Assembly: GCA_963829955.1 (NCBI GenBank)
Contig: CAWHKS010000018.1
Span: 74,593 to 138,592, forward strand
DNA length: 64,000 nucleotides
Reading direction: 5' to 3'
Source: DASTFY01 sp963829955
Lineage (GTDB): Bacteria; Actinomycetota; Acidimicrobiia; Acidimicrobiales; Ilumatobacteraceae
The first letter of the stretch is position 1; the number at the start of each line of letters is the position of its first letter. Positions 54,051 through 63,371 of this stretch are shown in pieces. Made by a program: the position numbers and the translations under genes. A model generated the notes under the pieces. That model had not been told where the DNA came from. It ran no database searches and saw nothing but the letters and a program-made list of their open reading frames with translations.

Positions 54051-55076
54051 ATGGTGCGGGACGATCTGGCCGAGGCCCACCGGCTGGCGTGGGAGCACAT
54101 CGCCGCACCGGGCACGTGGTGGACGGGCACGCAGCGGGTCGAGTTGGCGAAGACGGCGCTGCAGGCCATCGCCGACCCCGATCCGTTGCCCCCGTGGGTG
54201 GGTGTGACCACGACGGACCGTCTCTCCTCCGCCCTCGTCGCGCCCGCTGCCGCGCACGACGCCGCCTACCGGATCGCCCGCCATGCCGGCACCATGACCG
54301 TCGACGTGTACCGCGCTGTCGCCGGCGAGATCGGCAAGCTGCCCTACGTCGAGCTCTGCGCCATCGTGTCGACCGTCGCCGCCGTCAGCCACTTCTGCCG
54401 CAACATCGATGTCCCGGTGCCACCGCTGCCTGCGCCCGTCGACGGTTCGCCGACACAACAGCGGCCGGAGCGCCTCGCCCAGCCCCGGTACAACTGGGTG
54501 CCGGTCGCCGAGCCGGCCGACGAGGTGGCTGCGGTCGTGCAGGCCTACACCGCGGTACCCGACGAGCAGCGCAACACCTGGCGCATGGCCGACGCGCAGT
54601 ACATGCCCGTGGCCGCGATGGTGCAGCCCGAATGGTCGCGGCGGCCGGGCGGCCTGTCCCGCGCCCAGATGGAGCTGGTCGCCGCTCGGCTGACGAGGCT
54701 GCGCGACTGCTTCTATTGAGTGACCGCCCACGCCAGCATGCTCAGTTGGAGCAGCACCGAAACCGGCCAGGATCTCGATCTCGCCGCCGTCGCCGCCGGG
54801 CAGCCAGGCGTCCTGCTCGAGCACGGCGACGCCCTGGTCCGATTCGCCAGCGCCTGTGGCGGCACGGACGACGCCGAGCTGGCCGGTGCCCGCGCCGCGC
54901 TCGTCGCCGAGACCGACGAAGCCTTCATGATCGACGCCGCCGCGGTCGCCGCCAACTTCGAGATGATGACCCGCCTCGCGGACGGCACCGGTGCGGCGAT
55001 GCCGGCAGAACGCCTGGAGCGCTCAGCGGAGGCGATCGGGGTCATGGGCATCGAGCACCTCACCAGCCGCCGCTGA
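54051..55076 (+). CDS. Alkylhydroperoxidase-related selenoprotein (in-frame UGA = Sec)
   Basis: ATG 54051, with GGAGG 6 bases upstream, starts a frame that meets TGA at 54717-54719 and stays open to 55076. Around this codon the protein reads RDCFY-TGA-VTAHASM: a C-x-Y-C-x-x-x-H redox site of the CMD/AhpD fold with the second Cys encoded by UGA. Full length is 341 residues, Cys220 and Sec223. The N-terminal half (EHIAAPGTWWTGTQRVELA, PAAAHDAAYRIARHAG, LPYVELCAIVSTVAAVSHFCR) and the C-terminal part (AVAANFEMMTRLADGTG) belong to one fold. I recall a family annotated as alkylhydroperoxidase-related (seleno)protein. It lies 12 bases after pip. A sequencing error or genuine nonsense codon is the alternative. 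Confidence 0.82.
54736..54755 (+). promoter_or_regulatory. Bacterial SECIS-like hairpin
   Basis: After the UGA, bases 54739-54743 (TGCTC) pair with 54749-54753 (GAGCA) around the 5-base loop AGTTG. A bulged A (54738) is followed by two more pairs (54736-54737 with 54754-54755). The apical loop starts 25 bases after the UGA, inside the usual 16-37 window, and its second base is G, as expected for SelB-binding elements. The fold was done by eye. Confidence 0.65.
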
Positions 55077-55091
55077 CGACGAGCTCGGCGA

Positions 55092-55763
55092 CTATCCGAG
55101 GAGCGGGAGCCGGGGGTCGGGATGGGGTGAGCGCCCAGACCCGGCTCGCACCCATGCGAGGTCGTCGGCGAGGTCGGCGGGCCGCCCGGCGACCGTGCGC
55201 CTGGCCAACAGCTCGTCGAACAGCGCGGCTGTGAAAGCGACGCCCTCGGGCGTCGCGATGGAAGCCCGCCCGGTGGCGTCCGTGAGGTCGATCCCGTGGA
55301 CGACTGCCTCGACGATGCGGCTCGACACGAACTCGTCCAGGCGCATGAGCGCGTAGTAGCCCGAGCCGACGGTGCCGGCGGGGAGCGCCTGTGACTCGCT
55401 GATCGCCCTGGAGAAGGTGTCACGCAGGACACCGGGCATGTCGCCCGGCACCCTGCCCTCGACCATCGTGTACGCATAGTCGTAGACGGTGGGCGCCACC
55501 TCCGAACGCGGGAAGATGAAGAAGCTCACCTGGTCCCGGCCGGGCTGACCGTCCTGCTGATCCGCGATCAGCATGCTCGTCAGGCCGATCGAGATCGTGA
55601 GGTGCCCCGCCAGCTCGAAGACGGTCCAGTGTGGCCGGTCCGTGTCGAATGGCTCGAGCAGCGTCGGCACCTGCCACTCCACGTCCGTCAGGTCGGCGAA
55701 CGTGTCCGCCACGCCTTGCAGCTCGCGATCGAGCATGCTCAGCGCCTCCTCGTATGTCGTCAT
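55092..55763 (-). CDS. Maleylpyruvate-isomerase/mycothiol-dependent (TIGR03083-like) family protein
   Basis: This 223-residue protein starts at ATG 55763 (MTTYEEALSMLDRELQGV), with a G-rich site upstream. Metal-ligand histidines lie in FELAGHLTISIGL and RIVEAVVHGIDLTDA. The core (TDVEWQVPTLLEPFD, ADLADDLAWVRAGSG) is typical of the actinobacterial mycothiol-linked DinB-like group. No substrate is assigned. It converges on the selenoprotein gene. Confidence 0.78.
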   Translation of the reverse strand: MTTYEEALSMLDRELQGVADTFADLTDVEWQVPTLLEPFDTDRPHWTVFELAGHLTISIGLTSMLIADQQDGQPGRDQVSFFIFPRSEVAPTVYDYAYTMVEGRVPGDMPGVLRDTFSRAISESQALPAGTVGSGYYALMRLDEFVSSRIVEAVVHGIDLTDATGRASIATPEGVAFTAALFDELLARRTVAGRPADLADDLAWVRAGSGRSPHPDPRLPLLG

Positions 55764-55910
55764 GCCTGCCCCCGTTCGACGACTCCCCCGCCAACCGTAG
55801 TGCTCGACTCCGGAAGACCGAGACGGACGCTCCACACCGGGGGGTGGTGATGGCACGACCGCGGACAGGGGAACCAGACACCCTGTTCGGATCGGACGAG
55901 GGCGACGACG

Positions 55911-58340
55911 ATGGTGGGCATGAGTTCGGGTTGGACTGCATCCCGACTCCGGCTTCGTTCGGAGCTGCGGCGGCGGCCCGCCGGGTTCGTGCTGCTCGTG
56001 GTGGTGATCGCGCTCGCAGCAGGCGTGGCGATGGCGGCCACCGCCGGCGCACGTCGGTCGAGCACCGCCTACGGGCGATTCCTCGTGTGGGCGAACGACG
56101 CCGAGATCATCGTCGGCGGCTGCGAATGCACGACGGATGAGGACGCCGACAAGGTTCTCGACCAGGTGCAGGCGGCACCGTTCGTGCTCACCAGTGCGCG
56201 ATTCGGCTTCGCCAACGTCGTGGTCGAGCTGGCGGATGGCACCCGGCCCAGCTTCCTCGCCTTCCAGACCGCGGTCGACCGGGACGGCCTGATCGGCCGG
56301 GTACTCCCGCGCGCCAAGGTGCTGCACGGTCGACTGCCCGCACCGAGCGAGCCGGACGAGGTCAGCCTCAGCTTCCTCGTCGCCGAGCGATTCGGCTTGA
56401 GCGTGGGCGACGAGCTCCAACTGCTGGCGGTCGACGACGCCGGCCGTGCCTCCTCGTCGGCGCGCAGGGCAGTTCGCATCGTCGGCATCCACGCCGCGCC
56501 GGGCGAGTTCCCGTCGGCCAGCGGGCCGCAAGGAGGCTCCTTGCTGCTCACCCCGGCCTTCGCACAAAGCGCTCCCGACGTGGTGCGGGCCGTGAACGAC
56601 TCGGTGCTGGTGAAGCTCCGGCCCGGGACCACGCGACAACAGGTGGAAGCGTTCGTCGGCTCACTCGAGTTCGCGCTCGACGTCGACGAGTCCTCGGATG
56701 TGACGAGTGGGATCGAACGGACGGTGCGTGTCGAGACCACCGCACTCCAGTTGCTCGGGATCGTCGTCGCCGCGGTCGGCTTGGTGGTGGTCGGTCAGGT
56801 GCTCAGGCGTCAAGCGGGCGCGGCGGGCGAAGACGAACGCATCGCGCTGTCGGCGCTCGGCATTGGCAGACCCGACGCAATCCGCCTGGGCCTGCTGCGC
56901 GGCGCGATGGCCGGGTTGGCCGGAGCCGCCCTTGGCACTGTCGTGGCCATCTCGATGTCGCCATTGTTCCCGGTCGGCATCGCACGGGTGGCAGATCCCG
57001 ACGTCGGACTGCACGCCGATGCGGTCGTGCTAGCGGCCGGCGCAGCCGTCACGACGATGGCGGTGATGATGCTCGGTGCAGCCGCGGCCGTGTACGACCG
57101 TTGGCTGAATCGTCGGCGGAGCCATGCTCGCAAGGTCATCGCCTTGCCTTCGCGGCGACCCGCCGTCCTGGTCGGGCTCAAGTTCTCTGTCCCGGGCGGC
57201 ACCGGTCAGGGAGAGCCGGCTCGCGTGTCGCTCGTCTCACTTGTGGTCGTCGTCATCGTGCTGGCCGCCACGACCGTGACTCTCTTCAGCTTCGATCATC
57301 TCGTCCGGCGGCGCGACCTCGCTGGGGCAACGTGGCAGGCGGCTTTCCTACCGCTACATGGCGACGACATCAAGGATGACGACTGGCCAGCGCACATGGA
57401 CGCCGCCCTCTCGGTCGTGGGTGCTGTTCCGGGTGTGGCAGCGGCGGCGACCACCGGTTGGGCGTCCTCCGGCGCTCCGTACCAGGAGCGGCTCCACCTC
57501 AATGGTCAACCTGTCGACACGCAGATCTTCGACGACGACGGCTCGATCCGACCGGCGATCCGGCGCGGCCGGGCGCCGCGTGCCCTCGGGGAGGTGGCCC
57601 TTGGTGCCGGGACGCTCAGGGCCCTGGGCCTCCGGATCGGCGACGAGGTCAATCTCTCGATTGCAGGGGACGGCCCATCCGTCCCCGGGCGAGTGGTCGG
57701 CGAGGTCGTGCTGGCCTCGCCGTGGTTCATCAGCTTCGCGCCCGGCTCGGGGGCGGCCACTGTCGCCTCGACGTTCGCGGCCCTGGGCGCGTCCGACCTA
57801 GCGGGCTTGCAGGTCATCGTGGTCCGCTACGCGGACGGTGCCGATCAGCTGCGCACCTTCAACGCCGTCGAGGAGGCACTCGGGAGCTACGACGCCTTCG
57901 AGACGTCCGATCGACACGGCGTGGTCGGGCTCGGCCGGATCCGCCTGGTGCCCGTTCTGCTCCTCGTCGGGTTGCTCGCGCTCGTCGCCGCGGCCGTCGC
58001 CCACGTGCTTCTCGTCTCGGTCGCCGGACACCGGCGCGACGTCGCCGTGCTCCGGGCCATGGGCTTCACCAAGGGTCAGTCGGGGTCGGCGGTGGCCGTC
58101 CACGCGTCCGTGCTCGCACTGGCTGCGTGTTCGATCGGCATCCCGCTCGGCGTCGCGCTCGGGCGCGCCGCCTGGAATCGAATCGCCGAGGAGCTGTCGG
58201 TCGTGTCCCGCCCGATGGCGCCGCTGGGCCAGCTCGTCCTCATCGTCGTCGCGCTGCTCGTCGTCGCGAACGCCGCCTCGGCAGTGCCCGCTGCCCGAGC
58301 CGTCCGTCTCCGGCCCGCGGCTGTCCTACGGACGGACTGA
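55911..58340 (+). CDS. FtsX-family ABC transporter permease (MacB/LolC-like)
   Basis: This 809-residue protein has an N-terminal helix (GFVLLVVVIALAAGVAMAAT), a large periplasmic domain and core FtsX helices (QLLGIVVAAVGLVVVGQV, GLLRGAMAGLAGAALGTVVA). A second, similar half is present (RIRLVPVLLLVGLLALVAAAV, RRDVAVLRAMGFTKGQSGS). The RAMG motif is the conserved ATPase-coupling turn. Two FtsX units fused give the whole dimer. No ATPase gene is next to it, so the partner lies elsewhere. ATG 55911 or 55920 could be the start. Confidence 0.82.
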   Translation: MVGMSSGWTASRLRLRSELRRRPAGFVLLVVVIALAAGVAMAATAGARRSSTAYGRFLVWANDAEIIVGGCECTTDEDADKVLDQVQAAPFVLTSARFGFANVVVELADGTRPSFLAFQTAVDRDGLIGRVLPRAKVLHGRLPAPSEPDEVSLSFLVAERFGLSVGDELQLLAVDDAGRASSSARRAVRIVGIHAAPGEFPSASGPQGGSLLLTPAFAQSAPDVVRAVNDSVLVKLRPGTTRQQVEAFVGSLEFALDVDESSDVTSGIERTVRVETTALQLLGIVVAAVGLVVVGQVLRRQAGAAGEDERIALSALGIGRPDAIRLGLLRGAMAGLAGAALGTVVAISMSPLFPVGIARVADPDVGLHADAVVLAAGAAVTTMAVMMLGAAAAVYDRWLNRRRSHARKVIALPSRRPAVLVGLKFSVPGGTGQGEPARVSLVSLVVVVIVLAATTVTLFSFDHLVRRRDLAGATWQAAFLPLHGDDIKDDDWPAHMDAALSVVGAVPGVAAAATTGWASSGAPYQERLHLNGQPVDTQIFDDDGSIRPAIRRGRAPRALGEVALGAGTLRALGLRIGDEVNLSIAGDGPSVPGRVVGEVVLASPWFISFAPGSGAATVASTFAALGASDLAGLQVIVVRYADGADQLRTFNAVEEALGSYDAFETSDRHGVVGLGRIRLVPVLLLVGLLALVAAAVAHVLLVSVAGHRRDVAVLRAMGFTKGQSGSAVAVHASVLALAACSIGIPLGVALGRAAWNRIAEELSVVSRPMAPLGQLVLIVVALLVVANAASAVPAARAVRLRPAAVLRTD

Positions 58341-59621
58341 CGCCGCGCTGCGCACCCAGCCACCGATCCCCTGGCGGTCGGCCTCGGTCGCGCGATCGAG
58401 GTCGACCGAGTCGCGCCAGACAGCGCCGACGGTGGCGTCGAGACGACGGAGCTCGTCTTCCACCGGCGCTTGGTGCTCGGGTCGTACCGTCTCGAGCAGC
58501 TCCTCGAGCAGTGCTCGGAGTCGTCGCACGATCTGTACCGAGGTGGCACCGAACTCACGGATCTCAGTGAGTCCGAGCGCCACGAGGTCTTCCCAGCGGC
58601 GAGTCACCATCACGACGACGGCCGGCCGGTCGGCGCCGACGAGCTTCGTGCGCGCGTCGAGATCGGTCCGCCCGATCACGCCGAGGATCTCTCCGATGTG
58701 GTCGAGGACCTGCACGGCGGTCGTGGGATCGTTCACCGCGGGCGAAAGCGCCCGGTTGGCCATGTCGACCATCATCCGCAACGCGAACGCAGGGTCCTGA
58801 TCGAACGTGCGCTCGTCACCGAGCGCGATCATCCCCTCGAGCTGGTCAGCGGCTCGCGGGCCGAACTCACCCCCGTAGACGAGCACGAGCACTTCACCCG
58901 TCTGCACGAAGTCGCCTACGGGATGTGGGAGAACGAGCTCGGCTCCGTGCTCGCGAGCCCAGCCGACAAGCCCGTCCGGATCGACAGCCTGGATGGCACC
59001 GCCGCTGCTGGCTCGCACGACGAGCTTGGGGTCAGCGCGTGTCGCCCCGTAGTCCCACCGGATGTCCGGCCGATCGGCGAGGCGGACTGTCTGCTCGAAC
59101 ATCGAGCGAGCCGCGCGTGCGACGTCAGCGGCGACCGACACCGGTCTGAGCCGGCGGATGCACCGATCGAAGAAGACGATGAAGACCAGCAGGCACAGCG
59201 ACACCGCCAACGCCGACAGGGTCACACCGAGGTCCGGGACCGATTCGTCCCCGATCCGCCGGAGCACGGAGAACGAGAACGTCAGGGTGCCGACGAGAAC
59301 GGCCAGCGTCGCCTTCAGCAGGGGGTCGCGGTACCAGAGACGCAGGATGCGCGCCGAGAACGTCCCGGTCGCCATCTGCACGAGGAGCACCGTCACGGTG
59401 ACGACGAAGCCGGTGAGCGCGGCCGTCGCACCAACGATCGAGGTCAGTACCGCGCTCGCTGTCGACGGTGAGTACTGCCAGAGAGACGGCGCCCCGAGGT
59501 GCTCGTCGACGACCGAGACCATGAGGCCGAGAACCGCTCCGAGCACCGCTCCGAGGACCGGCAGGGCCCACAGGTTCTCGAGCAGGCCAAGTCGCCGACG
59601 GAACCTCGCGCGCCAGCTCAT
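58326..59621 (-). CDS. DUF2254 membrane protein
   Basis: This 431-residue protein has an N-terminal membrane region (LWALPVLGAVLGAVLGLMVSV, SIVGATAALTGFVVTVTVLLVQMATGTFSARIL). This includes the QMATGTFSARIL-type turn that defines DUF2254. A cytoplasmic part follows, with RALSPAVNDPTTAVQVLDHIGEIL. These proteins resemble channels but have no proven role. Its end overlaps the permease gene by 15 bases. Confidence 0.85.
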   Translation of the reverse strand: MSWRARFRRRLGLLENLWALPVLGAVLGAVLGLMVSVVDEHLGAPSLWQYSPSTASAVLTSIVGATAALTGFVVTVTVLLVQMATGTFSARILRLWYRDPLLKATLAVLVGTLTFSFSVLRRIGDESVPDLGVTLSALAVSLCLLVFIVFFDRCIRRLRPVSVAADVARAARSMFEQTVRLADRPDIRWDYGATRADPKLVVRASSGGAIQAVDPDGLVGWAREHGAELVLPHPVGDFVQTGEVLVLVYGGEFGPRAADQLEGMIALGDERTFDQDPAFALRMMVDMANRALSPAVNDPTTAVQVLDHIGEILGVIGRTDLDARTKLVGADRPAVVVMVTRRWEDLVALGLTEIREFGATSVQIVRRLRALLEELLETVRPEHQAPVEDELRRLDATVGAVWRDSVDLDRATEADRQGIGGWVRSAASVRP

Positions 59622-59699
59622 GTCACTTGCCTCACTCGGCCACCGACGCCCTGCGGCACCCGTTGCGGTGCCGGCGCCGGTGGTCCCGCTCCATGATGT

Positions 59700-61130
59700 T
59701 CAGGCGCCTTCGGTGGCTTGGAGGCGGCCCGAGCTGATCGCCTCGCAGAACGCGGCGTAGTCCCGGTCGTTCTGGTCGGCGTAGCGCTGCGAGAAGTCGG
59801 CGATGGACTGGTCGAAGAGGTCCTTCTTGCCGAGGTAGGCGGCGATGGCCACAGGGTCACCGGAGCGGGCGTGGGCTCGGGCCAGGGTCTGGGCGCAGAA
59901 GCGGGCGTACCCGGCGAGGGTGCCCGGCCCCATCGTCTCCACGGTCGCTGAGATCTTCATGTCGCGCAGCTGCCGCCAGTACAGGTAGCGGTTGTCCTGG
60001 ACGCCCTTGGACCAGCCCAGGTAGATGTCGCTGGCGGCCTGCATCATCCGTTGGCCCTGCACGACGCGCTCGCCCGGCTGACGGTAACGGCTCTTGGGCA
60101 GATGATCCTCCAGCACCGACGCCGTCGCCTCCTTGACCTGCAGGAACAGGGGGTCCTGCTGGTCACGGCCCTGCAAGAGCACGATGAAGGCCCGCGTGCC
60201 CACGCTGCCCACGCCGACCACCTTGCGAGCAATGTCGATCACCTCGAAGCGCTCCAGCAGGTGACGTCGATCGTCCCGCAGGGTGGCCCGGTACTCACGG
60301 AACTGCTCGTGGACCATGTGTTCGATCTCTTGCACCGAGAAGCCGTATTGCGCCGGCATGTCCCGCGAGGGGACGATCACCGGTGGTTGGCTGATGATCC
60401 GGTAGCGGCCGTCGACGTGCTCGGCCAGCTTCGACAAGGCTTGGGTGCTGTCACGGGTGCGGGCCTTTTCGGCGGTCTTGGTGGCGGCCTTGTGGAGCGA
60501 CTTGGCCTGCTTCCTGTCCGAGCCCTTCAACGAGCGGGCAGCGGCGTTGACGGCATCGAGCACGTCCTGAGCCGAGACCTTCGAGTACCAGATGTCCATC
60601 GTGCCCATCTCGGCGAACCGCAACATCGCTTCGCGATACTCCCCCGCTGACGCCAACGAGGCCGCCCGCCCCTCCGCTTCGGTGAAGCCGTTGTTCCGGG
60701 CGGCGATGGTAAAGCTGGCCGCCATGCGCTTCACGTCGTACTCGAACGGGCCCGGGAGCGTCTCGTCGAAGTCGTTGAGGTCGAACAGCAGCACCCGCTC
60801 GGGTGACGCGAAGCCTCCGAAGTTCGACAGGTGCGCATCCCCGCACAGCTGCGCATCCAGTCCGGCCGTCGGCGTGTCCTTCAGATCAGCCGCCATGATC
60901 TTGGCCGCACCCCGGTAGAAGGTGAACGGCGACACCATCATCCGGCCATGACGCACCGGAACCAGGTCCGGCTCACGGGTGGCGTTCTGCGCCTCCAACA
61001 GAGCCACCGGGTCAGGCCGATCATCGGCCGGCACCCAGCCCGCATGTCCCGACGGGGCCACACGATCACGGGCGGCCTTGCCCCGTGCTCGGCGCTCCTC
61101 CACCGTCGGATGCTCGATCTTCTTCACCAT
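59700..61130 (-). CDS. DUF2252 protein
   Basis: This 476-residue protein has the DUF2252 signature segments FYRGAAKIMAADL, LCGDAHLSNFGGFASPERVLLFDLNDFDETLPGP (two overlapping parts, with the kinase-like CGDAHLSNFG and DLNDFDE), VVGVGSVGTRAF and GYARFCAQTLARAHARSGD. The HLSN and DFDE pairing mirrors the HGDxxxxN and DxxD of aminoglycoside kinases, so a kinase-like fold is inferred. ATG 61130 starts MVKKIEHPTVEERRARG. Confidence 0.85.
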   Translation of the reverse strand: MVKKIEHPTVEERRARGKAARDRVAPSGHAGWVPADDRPDPVALLEAQNATREPDLVPVRHGRMMVSPFTFYRGAAKIMAADLKDTPTAGLDAQLCGDAHLSNFGGFASPERVLLFDLNDFDETLPGPFEYDVKRMAASFTIAARNNGFTEAEGRAASLASAGEYREAMLRFAEMGTMDIWYSKVSAQDVLDAVNAAARSLKGSDRKQAKSLHKAATKTAEKARTRDSTQALSKLAEHVDGRYRIISQPPVIVPSRDMPAQYGFSVQEIEHMVHEQFREYRATLRDDRRHLLERFEVIDIARKVVGVGSVGTRAFIVLLQGRDQQDPLFLQVKEATASVLEDHLPKSRYRQPGERVVQGQRMMQAASDIYLGWSKGVQDNRYLYWRQLRDMKISATVETMGPGTLAGYARFCAQTLARAHARSGDPVAIAAYLGKKDLFDQSIADFSQRYADQNDRDYAAFCEAISSGRLQATEGA

Positions 61131-61191
61131 GACCTCCCCATGACATTGCCCGCGATTGGTTGAAGGCTCGCGGTGATACGGAACTCCATGA

Positions 61192-62538
61192 TCATCCCCT
61201 TGCGACTTCGAGCAGCTCGCGAAGACTGACGTTGCGGGCGTGACGTCGCCGCGCCGCTTCGAGGTTTCCTTCGGGCACCAAGAGGCGAAGGCCGCCGGGG
61301 TAGATCCGGAATTCCATCGGGGTTGTCATCTCGAGTGCCTCGCCGTCGACGCCGGCGAAGGCGGTACCCGATCGCGAACGGACCTCGAAGGTCTCGGCGG
61401 TGAACTCGTGCCAGTTGCGGCTGCGGTTTCGTTGACCGACGGCGGCCAGCGCGAGGACTCCCGCCGCGTCTTTCCCGGTGGCTCCGGTGAGTGCGATGAC
61501 ACCGAGCTCGCCAGCGTCGACGCGGCGTCGCTGCCCGGCGTCGAAGGAGGATCCGATCGCATACGGATTGTTGGAGACCTGGATGACGAAGGCGCCATCG
61601 ATCTCGGTGCCGTCCGGCGCCGTGAACTGGAGATCGAACGGCTTGTCGGTGTTCCCCAAGAGCTCCGGCAGCATGGCCTTGGTCGTTTCCACCTTCGCGT
61701 CGCGGTAGCCATCCTGCTGGACGATCGTCGCGTAGACGCCGAGCGACACGTTGTTGACGAAGAACCGATCGTTGACGGTGGCGTAGTCGATCCGCCGTTC
61801 GACCGCGTCCCGAAATGCGTGGACGCTCGTGCGTGGATCTTCGCGGTCGAGACCGAGGTCCTGGGCGAAGTGGTTCCGGGTACCCGCCGTGACGCAGACG
61901 AACGGGACTCCGCATTCGACCGCGATCGACGCCACGAGGGCCTGCGAGCCATCTCCTCCCGCCATGCCCAGGCAGTCCGCTCCCCTCGCGACGGCGTCTC
62001 GTGCGAGCTGCTCGAGGTCGAGTCCATGGTCGAGCATCACGGTCTCGACACCGAGCTCTTTGGCCAGTTCGACGAGACCGAACTTCTGGACCTTCCCACC
62101 GCCCGACCAGGGGTTGCAGATGAGCACCGGATGACGAGGACGCGCGACGGCATGAGGCTGGAGAGCATCCTGCGCGTGCAGGTGCCGCACCATGGCCAAC
62201 CGCGCTGATCCGACTGTGACCGCGAACAGGATCAGCACGAACGCCACGTTGGCCAGCGGCCGGTCACCGTCCGCGGCAGCGATCACCGCGGCGACGACGA
62301 CCACAAGCCCGAGGACCACTCCCCCGAGCCCGAACCAGCGACGAGGCGGACGCTCGGTGATCAGCCACCATCCACCGGCAGCGGCGACGGCGACACCGAC
62401 CACCACCCCGGCGAGCTCGGGAAGGCTCCGCACGGTGAACACCACAAGGATCACAGCGAGCAGGAACCCGCAAACGATGGACACCCACGCCAAGGCGCGC
62501 TGTCCTCCCGAGACAGCCGGAGTGCCCTCCGTGCTCAT
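61192..62538 (-). CDS. Diacylglycerol kinase-like protein with N-terminal membrane region
   Basis: This 448-residue protein has four N-terminal helices (WVSIVCGFLLAVILVVF, LAGVVVGVAVAAAGGWWLI, GVVLGLVVVVAAVIA, VAFVLILFAVTVGSARLAM). A DAGK catalytic domain follows, with ICNPWSGGGKVQKFG, GMAGGDGSQALVASIA (nucleotide-binding GGDG) and AGTRNHFAQDLGL. The end PMEFRIYPGGLRLLVPEGN is the usual C-terminal strand. It could phosphorylate a lipid alcohol at the membrane. ATG 62538 has GGAG upstream; it overlaps the small membrane protein stop by ATGA. Confidence 0.82.
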   Translation of the reverse strand: MSTEGTPAVSGGQRALAWVSIVCGFLLAVILVVFTVRSLPELAGVVVGVAVAAAGGWWLITERPPRRWFGLGGVVLGLVVVVAAVIAAADGDRPLANVAFVLILFAVTVGSARLAMVRHLHAQDALQPHAVARPRHPVLICNPWSGGGKVQKFGLVELAKELGVETVMLDHGLDLEQLARDAVARGADCLGMAGGDGSQALVASIAVECGVPFVCVTAGTRNHFAQDLGLDREDPRTSVHAFRDAVERRIDYATVNDRFFVNNVSLGVYATIVQQDGYRDAKVETTKAMLPELLGNTDKPFDLQFTAPDGTEIDGAFVIQVSNNPYAIGSSFDAGQRRRVDAGELGVIALTGATGKDAAGVLALAAVGQRNRSRNWHEFTAETFEVRSRSGTAFAGVDGEALEMTTPMEFRIYPGGLRLLVPEGNLEAARRRHARNVSLRELLEVARG

Positions 62539-62738
62539 GTCGCTCCTGCCAACTCGGTCTCGTCCGGCGCGATCGACATCTCGATCGAACGGGCTCGGCG
62601 CATCCACCAGGACGCCGCCAGCGCCCCGACCACGAGCGCAACGACGACGAGCGCCCATTTCTTGGAGGATCTCCCAACCGCCTCTTCGAGCGCTTCCTGG
62701 ACGATGGCCGATGCCGGCTCCACGTTCGCAGTCCTCAT
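62535..62738 (-). CDS. Small single-pass membrane protein
   Basis: This 67-residue protein starts at ATG 62738, with GGAGG about 8 bases upstream. It has one helix, KKWALVVVALVVGALAASWWM, followed by basic RRAR, so the C-terminus stays inside or anchors to the membrane. It overlaps the DAGK-like gene start by ATGA and is likely coupled. No family is recognised. Confidence 0.65.
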   Translation of the reverse strand: MRTANVEPASAIVQEALEEAVGRSSKKWALVVVALVVGALAASWWMRRARSIEMSIAPDETELAGAT

Positions 62739-62768
62739 GTCAGAGCCTCCATCCCCATGACGCGAGCA

Positions 62769-63296
62769 TCACGTCGTCGACGGGGCGGCTTCGCCACACG
62801 CTCCGTCTTCCAGCGAGTCGAGCAACGCACCCGAGGACGTCACCAGGTCCGACACCGCGGTGACAGCTTGGGTTGCCCCCCCTGAGTCGAGGTTCCCGAC
62901 GGCGGTCTCCAGATCGTCGACGGCGTCCTGGACTGCCTGCACCTCTGGCTCGAGCTCGGAGCCGGCGGAGCTGCGCAAGGCCGCGAGATCGTCCTTCACC
63001 GTGCTGATCGCCGCTTTGGCACCATTGGTGCCCTCTGCGACCAGGTCGACGTCGGCCAGTGCAGCGACAGAGTCGCGCAACGCTTCCCTATCTGCGCAGA
63101 CATCACCCGACGGCGCGGCCGAAGTCTCATCTGGCGTGGAGTCGGACGTGGAGGCCGCCGGGGCCGGGCTGGTCACGCTCGTGGAATCAGCCGTCGACGA
63201 CGAGTCATCGGAACCACACGACGCCACCAGGGCGGCCATCGCCAGACAGGCTACGACTCGTCGGGCGTTCCATGGCGAGGTGTCATTGGACTTCAT
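62769..63296 (-). CDS. Hypothetical lipoprotein
   Basis: This 175-residue protein starts MKSNDTSPWNARR at ATG 63296, with GGAGG about 8 bases upstream. The lipobox LVASC gives a lipid-anchored protein. A Ser/Thr-rich linker and a helical domain with VAALADVDLVAEGTNGAK and repeated short helices follow, ending in a pair of Cys-bearing segments (DVCADRE, GACGEAAP). No family is recognised. It precedes the small membrane protein and DAGK-like genes and could form one operon with them. Confidence 0.65.
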   Translation of the reverse strand: MKSNDTSPWNARRVVACLAMAALVASCGSDDSSSTADSTSVTSPAPAASTSDSTPDETSAAPSGDVCADREALRDSVAALADVDLVAEGTNGAKAAISTVKDDLAALRSSAGSELEPEVQAVQDAVDDLETAVGNLDSGGATQAVTAVSDLVTSSGALLDSLEDGACGEAAPSTT

Positions 63297-63371
63297 CGAA
63301 CCAGACCTCCATCGTTGAGCGGCATCCACCCGAGTGCGGATACGCGCGTGATGCCGCATGGGCGACGGTAG

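Noticed and set aside
54720..55076. A separate small gene starting at the GTG right after the TGA
   Set aside because: The sequence begins in the middle of the redox-site motif, has no ribosome-binding site of its own, and completes the upstream fold.
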